This document shows positions 10,749-19,426 of a DNA stretch of 64,000 nt, piece after piece. The DNA comes from Salinisphaera sp. LB1. Its GTDB lineage: Bacteria > Pseudomonadota > Gammaproteobacteria > Nevskiales > Salinisphaeraceae. The notes beneath the pieces are model-generated. The model had not been told where the DNA came from. It ran no database searches and saw only the letters and a list, made by a program, of their open reading frames with translations. Numbering within the stretch: the first letter of the stretch is position 1; each line of letters begins with the position of its first letter. Position numbers and translations under genes: made by a program. The DNA lies in NCBI RefSeq assembly GCF_003177035.1, contig NZ_CP029488.1, forward strand, positions 1 through 64,000. The letters are read 5' to 3'.

Positions 10749-11358
10749 TGGTGGTCAGCGCCTCCAGGTAGGGGCGGATCACGGTGCCGACCCCGCCAGT
10801 ATCCGCCGCCCTGGCGACCTCGGCCGGCGTCGCCTTGCGTTGACGCAGAGCTTCCTGCAGCCCTTCGAGCGCGACGGCGAGACCTATCTTGCCGCGATGC
10901 CGGAAGCAGTCGGCGACGGTCTTCGCCACGCCGAACACCTTCACCGACACGCCCTCGATCACATGCGTCTCGACGCTTTCGACGAGCAGATCATCCGAGA
11001 AACGCAGCACACGAATCGGCATATCGCTTGGCTTCGGCGTCCAGTCGTTCCGGCCGATTGCCATCCACACCTTTTTCGGTAGCTGATCCGTGATTCCATG
11101 AAAAGCGAGTGCCGATACGAGGCAGATCACGCCCTTGGGAAAACGCTTGGCCGCTTCGGCAAGGCTATGGTTTGTATCCAGCTCGGCATCGGGAAGCTGG
11201 TAGAGTCCGCGCGCCAGGCGGATCACCTCGCCATCCCTCTCCATACGACTGACCGTTGCGGCGGTCACTCCCGCTTCCCGGAGTTCCACAAGGCGCAGAA
11301 TCCCATGCGTCGCGAGGAGATCGCGGGCTATATCGCGCTGGGATCGCATCTGGGTCAT
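10741..11358 (-). CDS. abiEi: AbiEi-family transcriptional regulator / antitoxin
   Basis: 205-residue protein with an N-terminal winged-helix antitoxin domain (ILRLVELREAGVTAATVSRMERDGEVIRLARGLYQLP, residues about 20-57) and a C-terminal domain containing VKVFGVAKTVADCFRHRGKIG. AbiEi proteins repress their own promoter by binding inverted repeats and neutralise AbiEii without forming a stable complex. The gene overlaps abiEii by 8 bp. The upstream region has a CACAC/GTGTG inverted repeat (11372-11395) around a TATAGAT element that fits autoregulation. Confidence 0.9.
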   Translation of the reverse strand: MTQMRSQRDIARDLLATHGILRLVELREAGVTAATVSRMERDGEVIRLARGLYQLPDAELDTNHSLAEAAKRFPKGVICLVSALAFHGITDQLPKKVWMAIGRNDWTPKPSDMPIRVLRFSDDLLVESVETHVIEGVSVKVFGVAKTVADCFRHRGKIGLAVALEGLQEALRQRKATPAEVARAADTGGVGTVIRPYLEALTTNG

Positions 11359-11420
11359 TGATATGTATTCTCACACCTCAAGATCTATAGTGTGTGGTTT
11401 TATATCACATGGAGCGACAA
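11359..11420 (-). promoter_or_regulatory. Putative AbiEi operator and promoter of the defence operon
   Basis: On the minus strand the region reads TGATATAAAACCACACACTATAGATC, then TTGAGGTGTGAG before the abiEi ATG. CACAC and GTGTG form an inverted repeat (11372-11395) flanking TATAGAT, which resembles a -10 box. AbiEi family members bind such repeats, so negative autoregulation is likely. The assignment is by pattern only. Confidence 0.5.
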
Positions 11421-11534
11421 AGAAAAAGATGAAAGCACCGTTCAAGTCGCCGCTGGGCTTTAAGCCAGACCGCTAGCGAGGGGCGTCTCTCTCCGGAATC
11501 CACACTAACAGGGGGGAATCGATGCCCCTGTAAC

Positions 11535-11952
11535 TCATCCATTGACCGGCTTAAGACCACGACGGCTAGCGAGAAGAGCGATGTCCTTTGGGTTGGCGCT
11601 ACGGCCGAGGCGCTGTAGAACACTTTGCTGCGTCTCGGGTGTCCAGAAGATCCGCAGACGCTCACGTGCCCGAGTTATCGCTGTGTAGAAGATGCTATGT
11701 GTGATGTCGTCTTCATTGGCATCAGTGATCACGATCTTGACGGAGTCGTACTCGAGGCCCTGTGCCTTGTGGATCGACACGGCGTAGGCTACCTGGAACG
11801 GCACGGTTGTATTGAGCGAGTCGTCGTCTTCGTCGCTTGTGTCGTAGTCGTACACCCTGAAGCGAACAGTCGAGCCGCGAATCCATTCGAGTTCATCACC
11901 GACGACGCCGAATTCGCTGACTGGTCGGTCAAGCTCGACATCAAACTGAATC
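11535..11952 (-). pseudogene. UvrD/RecD-like helicase, C-terminal fragment (cut by ISL3)
   Basis: The protein segment holds the superfamily 1 C-terminal helicase motifs: PFQVAYAVSIHKAQGLEYDSVKIVI (motif V-like) and HSIFYTAITRARERLRIFW (motif VI). It ends in KPVNG and a stop. The open frame begins at the ISL3 insertion at 11953 and joins perfectly, after removing the element and one 8-bp duplication, with the frame at 13314-13647 (GWIQ joined to FDVELDRPV). It was part of a longer DNA helicase gene, perhaps a defence gene given the neighbours. It is now inactive. Confidence 0.82.
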
Positions 11953-13313
11953 GGCTCTTCTGCACTGACATGCGCTAGAGAGGGATGACTGCCGCCGACA
12001 AATCCGTTTCAATACAAGCTCCTACACAAATACAGAAGGGGTTTGTAGATGGCGGCAACCATCCCAAGTTGGATTGTTGGTCTGCGCGGGCAGTGCGTCA
12101 AGGGCGTGGCGTGGGACGAAGCTCGTGGCACGCTGGTGTTTCACTGCGACCGCGATCGCCGCTTCGTGCCGGTGGATCACCGGAGCGGCGCACGAGGCAC
12201 CGTCAATCGACGGCTGCGTCGCGAGGTTCAGGATCTGCCGATCTGGGGCCGCTCAGTGACGCTCTCGATCGCGTACTGTCAGCTCAAGATCGGGGCGACG
12301 GATCGCCGTATGGAACGGCTGTCGTTCGTCGAGCCCGGCCATGGCTTCACACGCCGCTATGCGCGGTTTGTCAGCCAACTGGCTCGGCATATCAGCATCG
12401 CCGCCGTCGCGGCTTACACCGGCCTGGCGTGGCGTACGGTCAAGGCTATGGACGAACGGGCGTTGACGCGTGATCTGCCGGCTCTGGATCCTGGCGCACT
12501 GACCGGCCTGCGGCATCTGGGCGTCGACGAGGTCGCCCGCGCCAAGGGCCATGATTATCTGACCATCGTCTACGACCTCGAGTCCGGCGATCTGGTATGG
12601 GTCACCGAGGGCCGTCGCAAGGCCGGCCTGACGGCGTTTTTCGATCAGCTCGATGAGCCCGTTGCCCAGGGCATCGAGGCCGTAGCCATGGATATGTGGA
12701 AGCCCTTTGAACAGGCGGTGGCCGAGGCGTTGCCGAACGCCGCCATCGTCTTCGATCGCTTCCATGTCATGCAGCAGTATTCGAAGGTGATCGATACCGT
12801 CCGCCGAACCGAGTTCAAGCGGGCAACCCACGCCGACAAGCAGGTCTTGGTTGGCAGCCGTTATCTGCTGCTCAAAAACGCCGAACGCTTGAGCGATAGC
12901 CAGGCCGCGCGACTCGATCGGTTGCTCGCCGTCAATGGCCCGCTCAACGCAGTCTATGCCTTGAAAGAACAGCTCCAGCAACTGTGGCACGCCCCAGCGA
13001 GCTTCACCGTCATGGGCCAGCGCCTGGATGCCTGGTGTGCCTTGGCCGAGGCCACCGGGCTGGCCCCCATGAAACGCTTCGTGGCGATGCTACAGCGGCA
13101 TCGCACCGGGATCTGCAACTACGCGGCCCACCCCATCACCACCGCCCGACTCGAAGGCGGCCACGTCGCGATCGGGTTGATCCGTAAACGCGCTCGCGGA
13201 CTGCTCGATACCGAATACTTCAAACTCAAAATCCGGCAAAGCGCAACGCCCGAACCACCCCTTGGCCTGTACGCTCTGACCGGATGATTGGCTCAAACCA
13301 TGTCACAAGAGCC
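11953..13313 (+). mobile_element. ISL3-family element, 1361 bp, complete with ACTGAATC duplication
   Basis: The ends are GGCTCTTCTGCACTGACATG on the left and its imperfect complement (GGCTCTTGTGACATGG read inward) on the right. A perfect 8-bp target duplication, ACTGAATC, lies at 11945-11952 and 13314-13321, as expected for ISL3 elements. A second copy of equal length with an identical transposase lies at 50988-52348. The perfect duplication and identity imply recent transposition. Confidence 0.96.
12049..13287 (+). CDS. ISL3-family transposase
   Basis: 412-residue DDE transposase of the ISL3 family. Landmarks are HLGVDEVARAKGHDYLTIVYDL near residue 160 (first Asp), AVAMDMWKPFEQAVAEALPNAAIVFDRFHVMQ near 225-250 (second acidic site and the FDRFHV signature), and the C-terminal LEGGHVAIGLIRKRARG with the catalytic Glu. 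The N-terminus normally carries a zinc ribbon in this family, but cysteines are sparse here. The start follows AGAAGGGG. It inserts its element with 8-bp duplications. Confidence 0.95.
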   Translation: MAATIPSWIVGLRGQCVKGVAWDEARGTLVFHCDRDRRFVPVDHRSGARGTVNRRLRREVQDLPIWGRSVTLSIAYCQLKIGATDRRMERLSFVEPGHGFTRRYARFVSQLARHISIAAVAAYTGLAWRTVKAMDERALTRDLPALDPGALTGLRHLGVDEVARAKGHDYLTIVYDLESGDLVWVTEGRRKAGLTAFFDQLDEPVAQGIEAVAMDMWKPFEQAVAEALPNAAIVFDRFHVMQQYSKVIDTVRRTEFKRATHADKQVLVGSRYLLLKNAERLSDSQAARLDRLLAVNGPLNAVYALKEQLQQLWHAPASFTVMGQRLDAWCALAEATGLAPMKRFVAMLQRHRTGICNYAAHPITTARLEGGHVAIGLIRKRARGLLDTEYFKLKIRQSATPEPPLGLYALTG

Positions 13314-13647
13314 ACTGAATCCAGCCACGATCATGCCTGATATCGACGATTCGACCCTTCAGATTATTGTAAATCACCGGTCGAAACCGCTCGGTCTCGT
13401 TGAACAGAACAGGATCACCGATCTTGTACGTGAAAGCCCGCCATGAGATCGCTTCACCGGGGTTGCTGCGCTGCAGAAATCGGTTGACATTGTTGATGCC
13501 GTAGAGACCGTCATAGTTCAGACACAAGGTGATCTCGTCCTGGCCATTGGTCTCAAAAAGTGTCTTGTCGAGCACGGTTGAGTATCTATTACGGGCCATA
13601 ACCTCGGCGATGTCTTCGTCTATGGCGCTGCTGAAATAGAAGCCAAA
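13314..13647 (-). pseudogene. UvrD/RecD-like helicase, middle fragment
   Basis: The open frame runs from a stop at 13648-13650 to the ISL3 end and reads FGFYFSSAIDEDIAEVMARNRYS through KGRIVDIRHDRGWIQ. It continues in frame into the 11535-11952 fragment once the ISL3 copy is removed. The part resembles the region before the C-terminal UvrD motifs, with the FNETERFRPVIYNNLKGRIVDI strand-rich stretch. The N-terminal ATPase half with Walker A is absent from the window, so the gene was already truncated on its 5' side before or besides the ISL3 event. Confidence 0.72.
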
Positions 13648-13768
13648 TTATGTCCCGAGACTCGTCTGCCGTAGGTTCGGATTCGGGCCTTGGTCATTTT
13701 CTGTCCAATTTTCGGGCTTGCAGGGTGCGAATCCCGGCTTTCAGACGCAGTTCGGCTACGGAACGCGT

Positions 13769-14256
13769 TCATGCGGCCTCCGATGCGGCCATCCGCATCA
13801 GGTTGTAACTGGCAAACACCCGCTTGGCCTGAGCGGCGACCCGATCCAGTCCACGCAGCATCGTCTGCTTCAGCGGTCGGGCGTATTTCCCCCAGCCGAA
13901 TGGGGTCTCGACGCGATGGCGGGCTTGATCGACCACCGCGTCCAACAACCGACCGGTCACCGCGCCATCGATCAACTGCTGGCGGTTCTTGGTGAACGGC
14001 GTGGCGTCCCAGACCGCATCATCCAGCGATAGGCCGACGAACCAGCGAAAGAGCACGTTGTATCGAAGTGCTCCACGAGCTGGCGCTCGGAGCGGATCCA
14101 GTACAGGATCTGAAGTAATAAGACCCGGATCAGACGTTCCGGGGCGATGCCCGGGCGGCCCGTGTGCGAGTAGCTGACCGTCAGCGTGATGTCCATCGAG
14201 TCCAGTGCCCCATCGACCCACACTCGGATCCGGCGCAGCGGATGATCGGCCGGCAC
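13769..14256 (-). pseudogene. IS5-like transposase remnant with frameshift and internal deletion
   Basis: The N-terminal part (MPADHPLRRIRVWVDGALDSMD...PGIAPERLIRVLLLQILYWIRSERQLVEH) is followed in another frame by RYNVLFRWFVGLSLDDAVWDATPFTKNRQQL, then by a jump to VETPFGWGKYARPLKQTMLRGLDRVAAQAKRVFASYNLMRMA. These blocks are typical of IS5/IS1182-like transposases. The catalytic middle is missing. The gene is dead and marks an old insertion next to the truncated helicase. Confidence 0.8.
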
Positions 14257-14464
14257 AAAATCGGTCGTCTGCGAATACGAAAACAGCGACGGCTGTTCGG
14301 CGTCCGGGCTTCGTATCGAGCAGGCTCCAGATGGTTTCGGTTTGCAGCGCCAGTATCGCGCAGATTCGACGTGTTTATCAGCAGCGCCTTAAGTTGATCC
14401 ACGTCAAGGAATTTCGCTGCTATGCCCGTATATTTTGATGATCGATCATTTGGAAGGAGTCGGG

Positions 14465-14968
14465 ATGAGGGGTAATGCGGCGGCCATATGGAACGGCGGG
14501 ACCGAGGACGGCAGCGGCCTGGTTTTCTCTGACAGCGGTGTCCTGTTCAACGCCCCGTATACCGTAGCCACGGCGCCGGGTGACCGAACCGAGACCAGCC
14601 CTCAGGAGTTGTTGGCGGCCGCGCAGGCGAGCGCATATTCGCTGGCGCTTTCGCGCCTGCTCAGCACGCGCAATATGACGCCGAAACGTATTGATACCAC
14701 GGCCACGGTGATCGGTCGGGCAGATGACGGACTGGCGATTACGGCCGTGCATTTGGGCGTGAACGCCTGGATTCCCGATGCCGACCGGGCCGAATTCGAA
14801 ACTATGGCGCAGCAGGCCAAGAGTGCTTGCTTGGTGTCCCCGTTATTAAATGTCGAAATCACGCTGGAAACGCACCTCGATACGGCGCGAGGAACAGGTG
14901 CACGGCCGATGCAGGGTACACTTCGTCTGCGGCATCGGAGGCCGCGCATCACAGCCATGCGTAGCTAG
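14465..14968 (+). CDS. OsmC/Ohr-family protein lacking the first conserved cysteine
   Basis: 168-residue OsmC-like protein with ATG at 14465 behind AAGGAG. The family helix is ETSPQELLAAAQASAYSLALSRLL (residues about 46-69), and the second cysteine motif is AKSACLVSPLLNVEITLETHL (residues about 118-138). OsmC and Ohr enzymes reduce organic peroxides with a pair of cysteines. Against the E. coli-type AACFSMALS, the first cysteine aligns with Ala here, while the second is kept. Peroxidase activity by the usual mechanism is therefore doubtful. The last about 25 residues are Arg-rich and may be altered. Confidence 0.8.
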   Translation: MRGNAAAIWNGGTEDGSGLVFSDSGVLFNAPYTVATAPGDRTETSPQELLAAAQASAYSLALSRLLSTRNMTPKRIDTTATVIGRADDGLAITAVHLGVNAWIPDADRAEFETMAQQAKSACLVSPLLNVEITLETHLDTARGTGARPMQGTLRLRHRRPRITAMRS

Positions 14969-15098
14969 AGCGACGATGACAGCGTTCGACAAGTGTGGGC
15001 GACGGCTTCTAACTTGGATTCTTCAGGAATATGCACGATGATCGAGCAGTATATTGGTTTCGCAGTATTCGACGCCAAATACTTTGACCGGTTCTCGT

Positions 15099-16753
15099 GT
15101 TGCCTCATCGCTAAATGTTACCGAGTTGCTTCATCGAGATTGTTACCAGCGTGTTCATGATTCAGGTCGCTCGGTAGTGCCGCTTCAGGGCTGATGGCCT
15201 TGCATGCCGGTGTTTCGTCGAGTCCGAAGACCAAGCGATGCGCCATATCGCGGCGCCACGCTTTGATTCGACGCTGTAGTGTGCGGAGCTGCCCGCTCGG
15301 GAAGACATCCGGATAGTACCGTTGCAATCGCTCCAAGAGTGCCTTGGCGGTCTGAGTCGGGTCATTGGCCAACCATTGACAGATTTCAGGCCATACCGCT
15401 TCGAACGGATCCTGGCGCGTACGCCAATGCCGCACCGGCCGGGGCGCCGACTGATGAGTCGGCCGGACCTCCCCATCGCGCCAGGCGTTGGTCAGACTGG
15501 CCAAGAATTGATCCAGATCCGTTTCGGGGCCCGTGGCAAACCCCGATTCCGGTTTCCGGCTATCGGCGATGAACGCTAGCTGCTGCTGTGCTCGCCGGAT
15601 CTCATCAAGTAATGCCAAATGGGTCAAGTCGCGCCATGATGCCCTGCAGATGTGACTTGACGACATCGCTTACCGAATCCGCTGCCAATAGGCGGGCACA
15701 CGGGGTCTGCGGCGGGTGGTAGCGCTTGGTGACGCGAGCGCCGACGCCGGATTTTTTCCTTGAGCTGAAATGAGGGCTGGAAGCAATTGACGAACTGACG
15801 GGCGGCCCGGTAGAGACGTTTGAGGGTCTCGGCCGCGGCATCACCTTCAAAACGACGATACCCCACCAGACGACGGACGACCGACCCGTTCTTTTGCTCA
15901 ACCCAGGCTTGATCGTTCTTGTGATACGGCCATGAGCGCGTCAATTCGATGGCGTGTGCCTGGCAATACGATGCCAACATGTCGTTGATGAATTCGGTGC
16001 CGTTATCGACGTCCAGCCCGCGCAGCGGAAACGGCAGCATGGGGCGGAGCGCGGCCACTGTCTCGACGACCAGGGTCGCGTCCCGAATCGGCAGTGGCAC
16101 GCATTCTGTCCAACCGCTGGCGATGTCGGTGAGCGTCAACGTGTAGACGAAGCTGCCCGCCATCGCTTGACCACAGTGCGCCACCAGGTCCATTTCCATA
16201 TAGCCCGGCGCGGGCTCGTCCCAGTCCGCGAATGTGCGCACCGGCACACGACGTGCCACCGCCGGGGCCCGCCTGCGCCGGGGGCGCGGACCGTGGCCGC
16301 GGATGTTGCGCAGCAATCGGTCAATACTTGAGGCGCTGATAGCAAGCACCTTGCAACGCACTTGCGACTCGAGTTGTAGGTGACCATGATGCTCCAGCGC
16401 CGGCAGCAAGATGGGCAGAAGGACTTTCCGGCGTTTGCCGCACACCCGGTCCGACGCTTCCCAGAGAACCTGGAGCGCCTCGCGCACTGCATGGTCATAC
16501 CGTGCGCGTCGCTGCTGGCAGACGCTGAGCCACAGAGCACGCGGATGGCGGATTTGCGATGGTATCCACTAATCGCGATGAATTCTTCCAGAATCCGCGT
16601 TTTGTCTTCTCAATCGCCCCTCCGATACCGCTCTCGGACTGCGCCACCGGCGCATACCGGGTTTGTGCTGAAACCGCGTCTTTCATCGTTTCCGCCTCGG
16701 ATCGTGTTACCGCTTTGAGACTACTTGCTTCGGTAAAAATACGATGAGGCAAC
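15099..16753 (-). mobile_element. Degenerate integrase-core insertion sequence with matching ends
   Basis: Both ends carry the inverted repeat GTTGCCTCATCG followed by a spacer and TTACCGA (left 15099-15110, right 16742-16753), and the region between holds one broken DDE transposase. I see no target duplication. The transposase type resembles those filed under ISNCY or IS481-like integrase-core elements; the exact family is not certain. Confidence 0.75.
15118..16740 (-). pseudogene. Integrase-core (rve-type) transposase, frameshifted
   Basis: Homologous blocks lie in three frames. First ILEEFIAISGYHRKSAIRVLC near 16590, a typical N-terminal helix-turn-helix. Then VREALQVLWEASDRVCGKRRKVLLPILLPALEHHGHL through the DDE core: EMDLVAHCGQ (Asp), DVDNGTEFINDML (Asp) and HKNDQAWVEQKNGSVVRRLVGY (Glu), at about 16490-15850. 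Finally a C-terminal part from about 15770 to 15118 in other frames. At least three frameshifts separate the blocks, so it is not functional as sequenced. Confidence 0.82.
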
Positions 16754-17110
16754 GGCTTTGCCCGGGTAAAATTTCAGTTAATCAACACGTATAGATCCAA
16801 GACGTGCAAAATGCAAAAATGTTAAATATAATATGAGCTGACAATGCGAGTATGCGGATAATTCGCGCCAATAACGTGTCACCCCGCCCCTCATAACCTG
16901 TTGCTTTACATATCTAAAGCAGTGCAGGCCGCGACATAGCCGTACACCGCTGAAGCAGCACGGCGTTGGTGACGAAAACGCGCTCTACGGCTGCTTCGGG
17001 CTGGGCGGCGCGGTGACCGCAGTCATCGGCGTGGCGATTGACCACCTCAACCGGTGAGATCGCGCATGATCGATCGAGGCGCAGACAGTGACTGTTACGA
17101 GCAAACCGAC
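16754..17110. other. Intergenic region, no gene recognised
   Basis: The region is AT-richer than its surroundings at 16760-16900 (ATGTTAAATATAATATGAG near 16820). I see no coding pattern, RNA gene or clear terminator. It separates the degenerate transposase from the pyridoxamine-oxidase-like remnant. Confidence 0.5.
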
Positions 17111-17438
17111 CACCGACCCGCCGGGCCCCATGATCGCCGCAGTACGGCGACGGTCGGGGTAACGATCAGTGCGACGCCACTCAGTCGGGCTTGCCGTCAA
17201 TCATCAAAGATTAGCTGCCGGCCTCACGGGGCGGATAGACGAGCGCCACCTTAGGCTGATTCAGCAGCTTAGCGCGTGACCGCCGGCCCCACCCCACAAC
17301 ATGCAGGCGGGTTCCGGCCAGACGAGTTTCCACCATTCGGGCGCGGGGGTGGTTAAGTTGATCGGTTGTGATCAGATACGCACCGCTGAAATCTGTCATC
17401 GTCGCGGCCAGACGTTCAAAATCGAGTTTTACGCTCAT
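17111..17438 (-). pseudogene. Pyridoxamine-5'-phosphate-oxidase-like (FMN-binding split barrel) remnant
   Basis: The N-terminal part MSVKLDFERLAATMTDFSGAYLITTDQLNHPRARMVETRLAGTRLHVVGWGRRSRAKLLNQPKVALVYPPREAGS looks like a flavin-binding split-barrel protein of the PNPOx type. It is stopped by TAA at 17211 where the family normally has a Tyr (GSYSL). The expected continuation SLMIDGKP follows the stop directly, and IVTPTVAVLRRSW follows after a frameshift. It lies just past the nitrate operon on the same strand, perhaps once its last gene. Function beyond flavin or haem binding cannot be inferred. Confidence 0.6.
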
Positions 17439-17464
17439 GTTGCTTTCCCGCCTCGATATATAGA

Positions 17465-17905
17465 TCAAGACGACGCGTTGGCAATCTGCACCGGCTGACC
17501 TTCGCGGTCGAAGAAAACAAACCCGTCGAGGCTAGCGCCGATCATCAGCGCCTGGGCCATGCGATCCAGATGCGGTTCGCACTCGCTCGACAGCGGCGCG
17601 GTTCCGTGCATACCAGGCAGGATCGCCGTCATCATGAAACGCCAGTCGCCCGCGGCCTCGTCGGCGGTAGTCACGATGTCGGCCAGCGTCAACGATTGGG
17701 TCACCGCCCAGTCGCGCGCCATAACCGGGACCAGACAGCCTTCGTCGATCATTGCCTCCGTGCCGGCGGCGCGCCGTCGATAGGCGATATCAGCCTTAAC
17801 CAGCACCGTCAGCAGGCGGCATGGATGAGGTTCTGCAAGCGCCATCGCAATCAAATCGTCAAACGAATCGAGTATCGGCGAAGTATTCGACATCGAGGGT
17901 TCCAT
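17465..17905 (-). CDS. Uncharacterised small protein encoded at the end of the nar operon
   Basis: 147-residue soluble protein starting MEPSMSNTSPILDSFDDLIAMALAEPHPCRLLTVLVKAD and ending GASLDGFVFFDREGQPVQIANASS. The ATG overlaps the ppiC stop (TAATG), which implies translational coupling and decides the start. Similar proteins linked to nitrate reductase operons are sometimes filed under a misleading ribonucleotide reductase name; nothing in the sequence supports that activity. I do not recognise a catalytic motif. The coupling suggests a role in nitrate reductase maturation or regulation. Confidence 0.75.
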   Translation of the reverse strand: MEPSMSNTSPILDSFDDLIAMALAEPHPCRLLTVLVKADIAYRRRAAGTEAMIDEGCLVPVMARDWAVTQSLTLADIVTTADEAAGDWRFMMTAILPGMHGTAPLSSECEPHLDRMAQALMIGASLDGFVFFDREGQPVQIANASS

Positions 17906-18663
17906 TACTGCACCAGCGGGTTGTCGACGGTTTCCAGTTCCACGCCCGACAGCTCGGCTTCCGAGGCCAGCACACGCACGTACTGGCTGATTGCGCGCCG
18001 CCATGAGCGGTCATGCAGATAGTCGGCGATCATCGCCTGCACGTCGACGTAGGCGAGCGGCGCGCCACCACGACGGTCGTCGACACGCACTATATGGTAG
18101 CCATAGCGGGTTTCGACCGGCCTTCCGCCGACACCGGCGTCCATGCGCAGCACGACGCTCTCAAGCTCGGGCACCGTCTGGCCGCGGCCGATCCAGCCAA
18201 GCGCACCGCCGGCCGCCGCCGATGGGCAATGAGAATGCGCCCGAGCCAACTCGGCGAAGCGCTCCGGCTTCGTTTGCAGCTGCTCAATTAAAGCGTCGGC
18301 ACGCTCGCGAGCATCAGCGCGCCCTTCCGGATCATCGGGCGCTGCGGCTAGCAGGATATGCGCCATGTCCACAGTCACCGGCGTACAGAAACGCTCCCGA
18401 TTGGCGTCGAAGTAGCGCCGGCAGGTCTCATCAGTGGCCTCCGGCACCTCGACCTCGACCGCCAGTAATTCGTCGATCGCTGCATCCAGCCGGCGCTCGG
18501 TTTTGATTCCGATGGCACGGGCGCGTTGACGCAGCAACTCCTTGACCGCCAGTCGCCGAATCGCCTCAGCCCTTTTTTCATCAATGGTTCCGGATTCAAC
18601 TTCACCGGATTCGGCATTGATGTGGTGCTCGGGCAGCACGACACGGTTGACCATCGCAAGCAT
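17905..18663 (-). CDS. Parvulin-type peptidyl-prolyl isomerase of the nar operon (NifM/PpiC-like)
   Basis: 252-residue protein with an N-terminal helical domain (DEKRAEAIRRLAVKELLRQRARAIGI) and a C-terminal parvulin domain: VDMAHILLAA near residue 135, FAELARAHSHCPSAAAGGALGWIGRGQTVPELESVV near 175-205, and VETRYGYHIVRVDDRR near 220. There is no signal peptide, so it acts in the cytoplasm. Such isomerases commonly follow narI and are thought to help fold or assemble NarGH. AAAGGAG precedes the ATG. It follows narI by 23 bp. Confidence 0.88.
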   Translation of the reverse strand: MLAMVNRVVLPEHHINAESGEVESGTIDEKRAEAIRRLAVKELLRQRARAIGIKTERRLDAAIDELLAVEVEVPEATDETCRRYFDANRERFCTPVTVDMAHILLAAAPDDPEGRADARERADALIEQLQTKPERFAELARAHSHCPSAAAGGALGWIGRGQTVPELESVVLRMDAGVGGRPVETRYGYHIVRVDDRRGGAPLAYVDVQAMIADYLHDRSWRRAISQYVRVLASEAELSGVELETVDNPLVQ

Positions 18664-18686
18664 GGGAATCTCCTTTGGCGCCGAGG

Positions 18687-19415
18687 TTAAATACGGCGCG
18701 GTTTGCCGCCGGCGCGCGCCTGATCACTGCGTGCCTGATCCTGACGTACCACCTGATAACGGCGACCGATATAGCGATACGGCACACTCCAGATATGCAC
18801 CAGCCGGGTAAACGGGAAGACGAGGAAGACGGTCAGGCCCAGAAACAGATGAACCTTGAACACCCAATACACGCCGGCAAGATAAGCCGAGGCGCCCGGC
18901 CGGAAAGTGACGATGTGCTCGGCCCAATGGACCAGCATTTCCATTTCCGCACCGCTCAGATGCTGGGCCGATACCGGAATGGTTCCCAGGCCGAACAAAA
19001 GTTGTACGTACAGCAGAATCAGAATGAACTTATCGCCGCGCAGAGACTGCGCGCTGACCAACCGGTGAAACAGCCGCCGGTAGAGCAGTATGGTCGCGCC
19101 GATTAGGGCCGCAACGCCCGCTAGCCCGCCGGATACCATCGCTAATATCTGCTTGCTGTGCGCCGTCAGCCCGAAATACGGGTAGAGCGCTGGCGGCATG
19201 AGCAAGCCGATTAGATGGCCGAAGAAAAGGAAGATGATCCCACCGTGAAAGAGATAGCTGCCGGCCTGAAAGATTATTGAATTATTTAGCAGCTGGCTCG
19301 AGTTCGTCTTCCAGGTGTACTGGCTCATGTCGTAACGCACGAGGCTACCGAACAGGAATACGGTACCGGCAATATAAGGATAAACTTCAAACAGAATGTA
19401 GTCGAGAATATGCAT
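18687..19415 (-). CDS. narI: Respiratory nitrate reductase gamma subunit (cytochrome b)
   Basis: 242-residue membrane protein with about five transmembrane helices. It anchors NarGH to the cytoplasmic membrane, oxidises quinol and passes electrons through two b haems to NarH. The opening MHILDYILFEVYPYIAGTVFLFGSLVRYDMSQYTWKT is typical of NarI. Histidines that could ligate haem lie in the helices (LFHGGIIFLFFGHLIG near 55-70, and KVHLFLGLTVFLVFPFTRLVH near the C-terminus). The start is 11 bp after the narJ stop. Confidence 0.96.
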   Translation of the reverse strand: MHILDYILFEVYPYIAGTVFLFGSLVRYDMSQYTWKTNSSQLLNNSIIFQAGSYLFHGGIIFLFFGHLIGLLMPPALYPYFGLTAHSKQILAMVSGGLAGVAALIGATILLYRRLFHRLVSAQSLRGDKFILILLYVQLLFGLGTIPVSAQHLSGAEMEMLVHWAEHIVTFRPGASAYLAGVYWVFKVHLFLGLTVFLVFPFTRLVHIWSVPYRYIGRRYQVVRQDQARSDQARAGGKPRRI

Positions 19416-19426
19416 GATTATTATCC

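Noticed and set aside
12253-12990. A 245-codon frame antisense to the ISL3 transposase, repeated at 51288-52025
   Set aside because: It is duplicated only because the element is duplicated, and it shadows the transposase.
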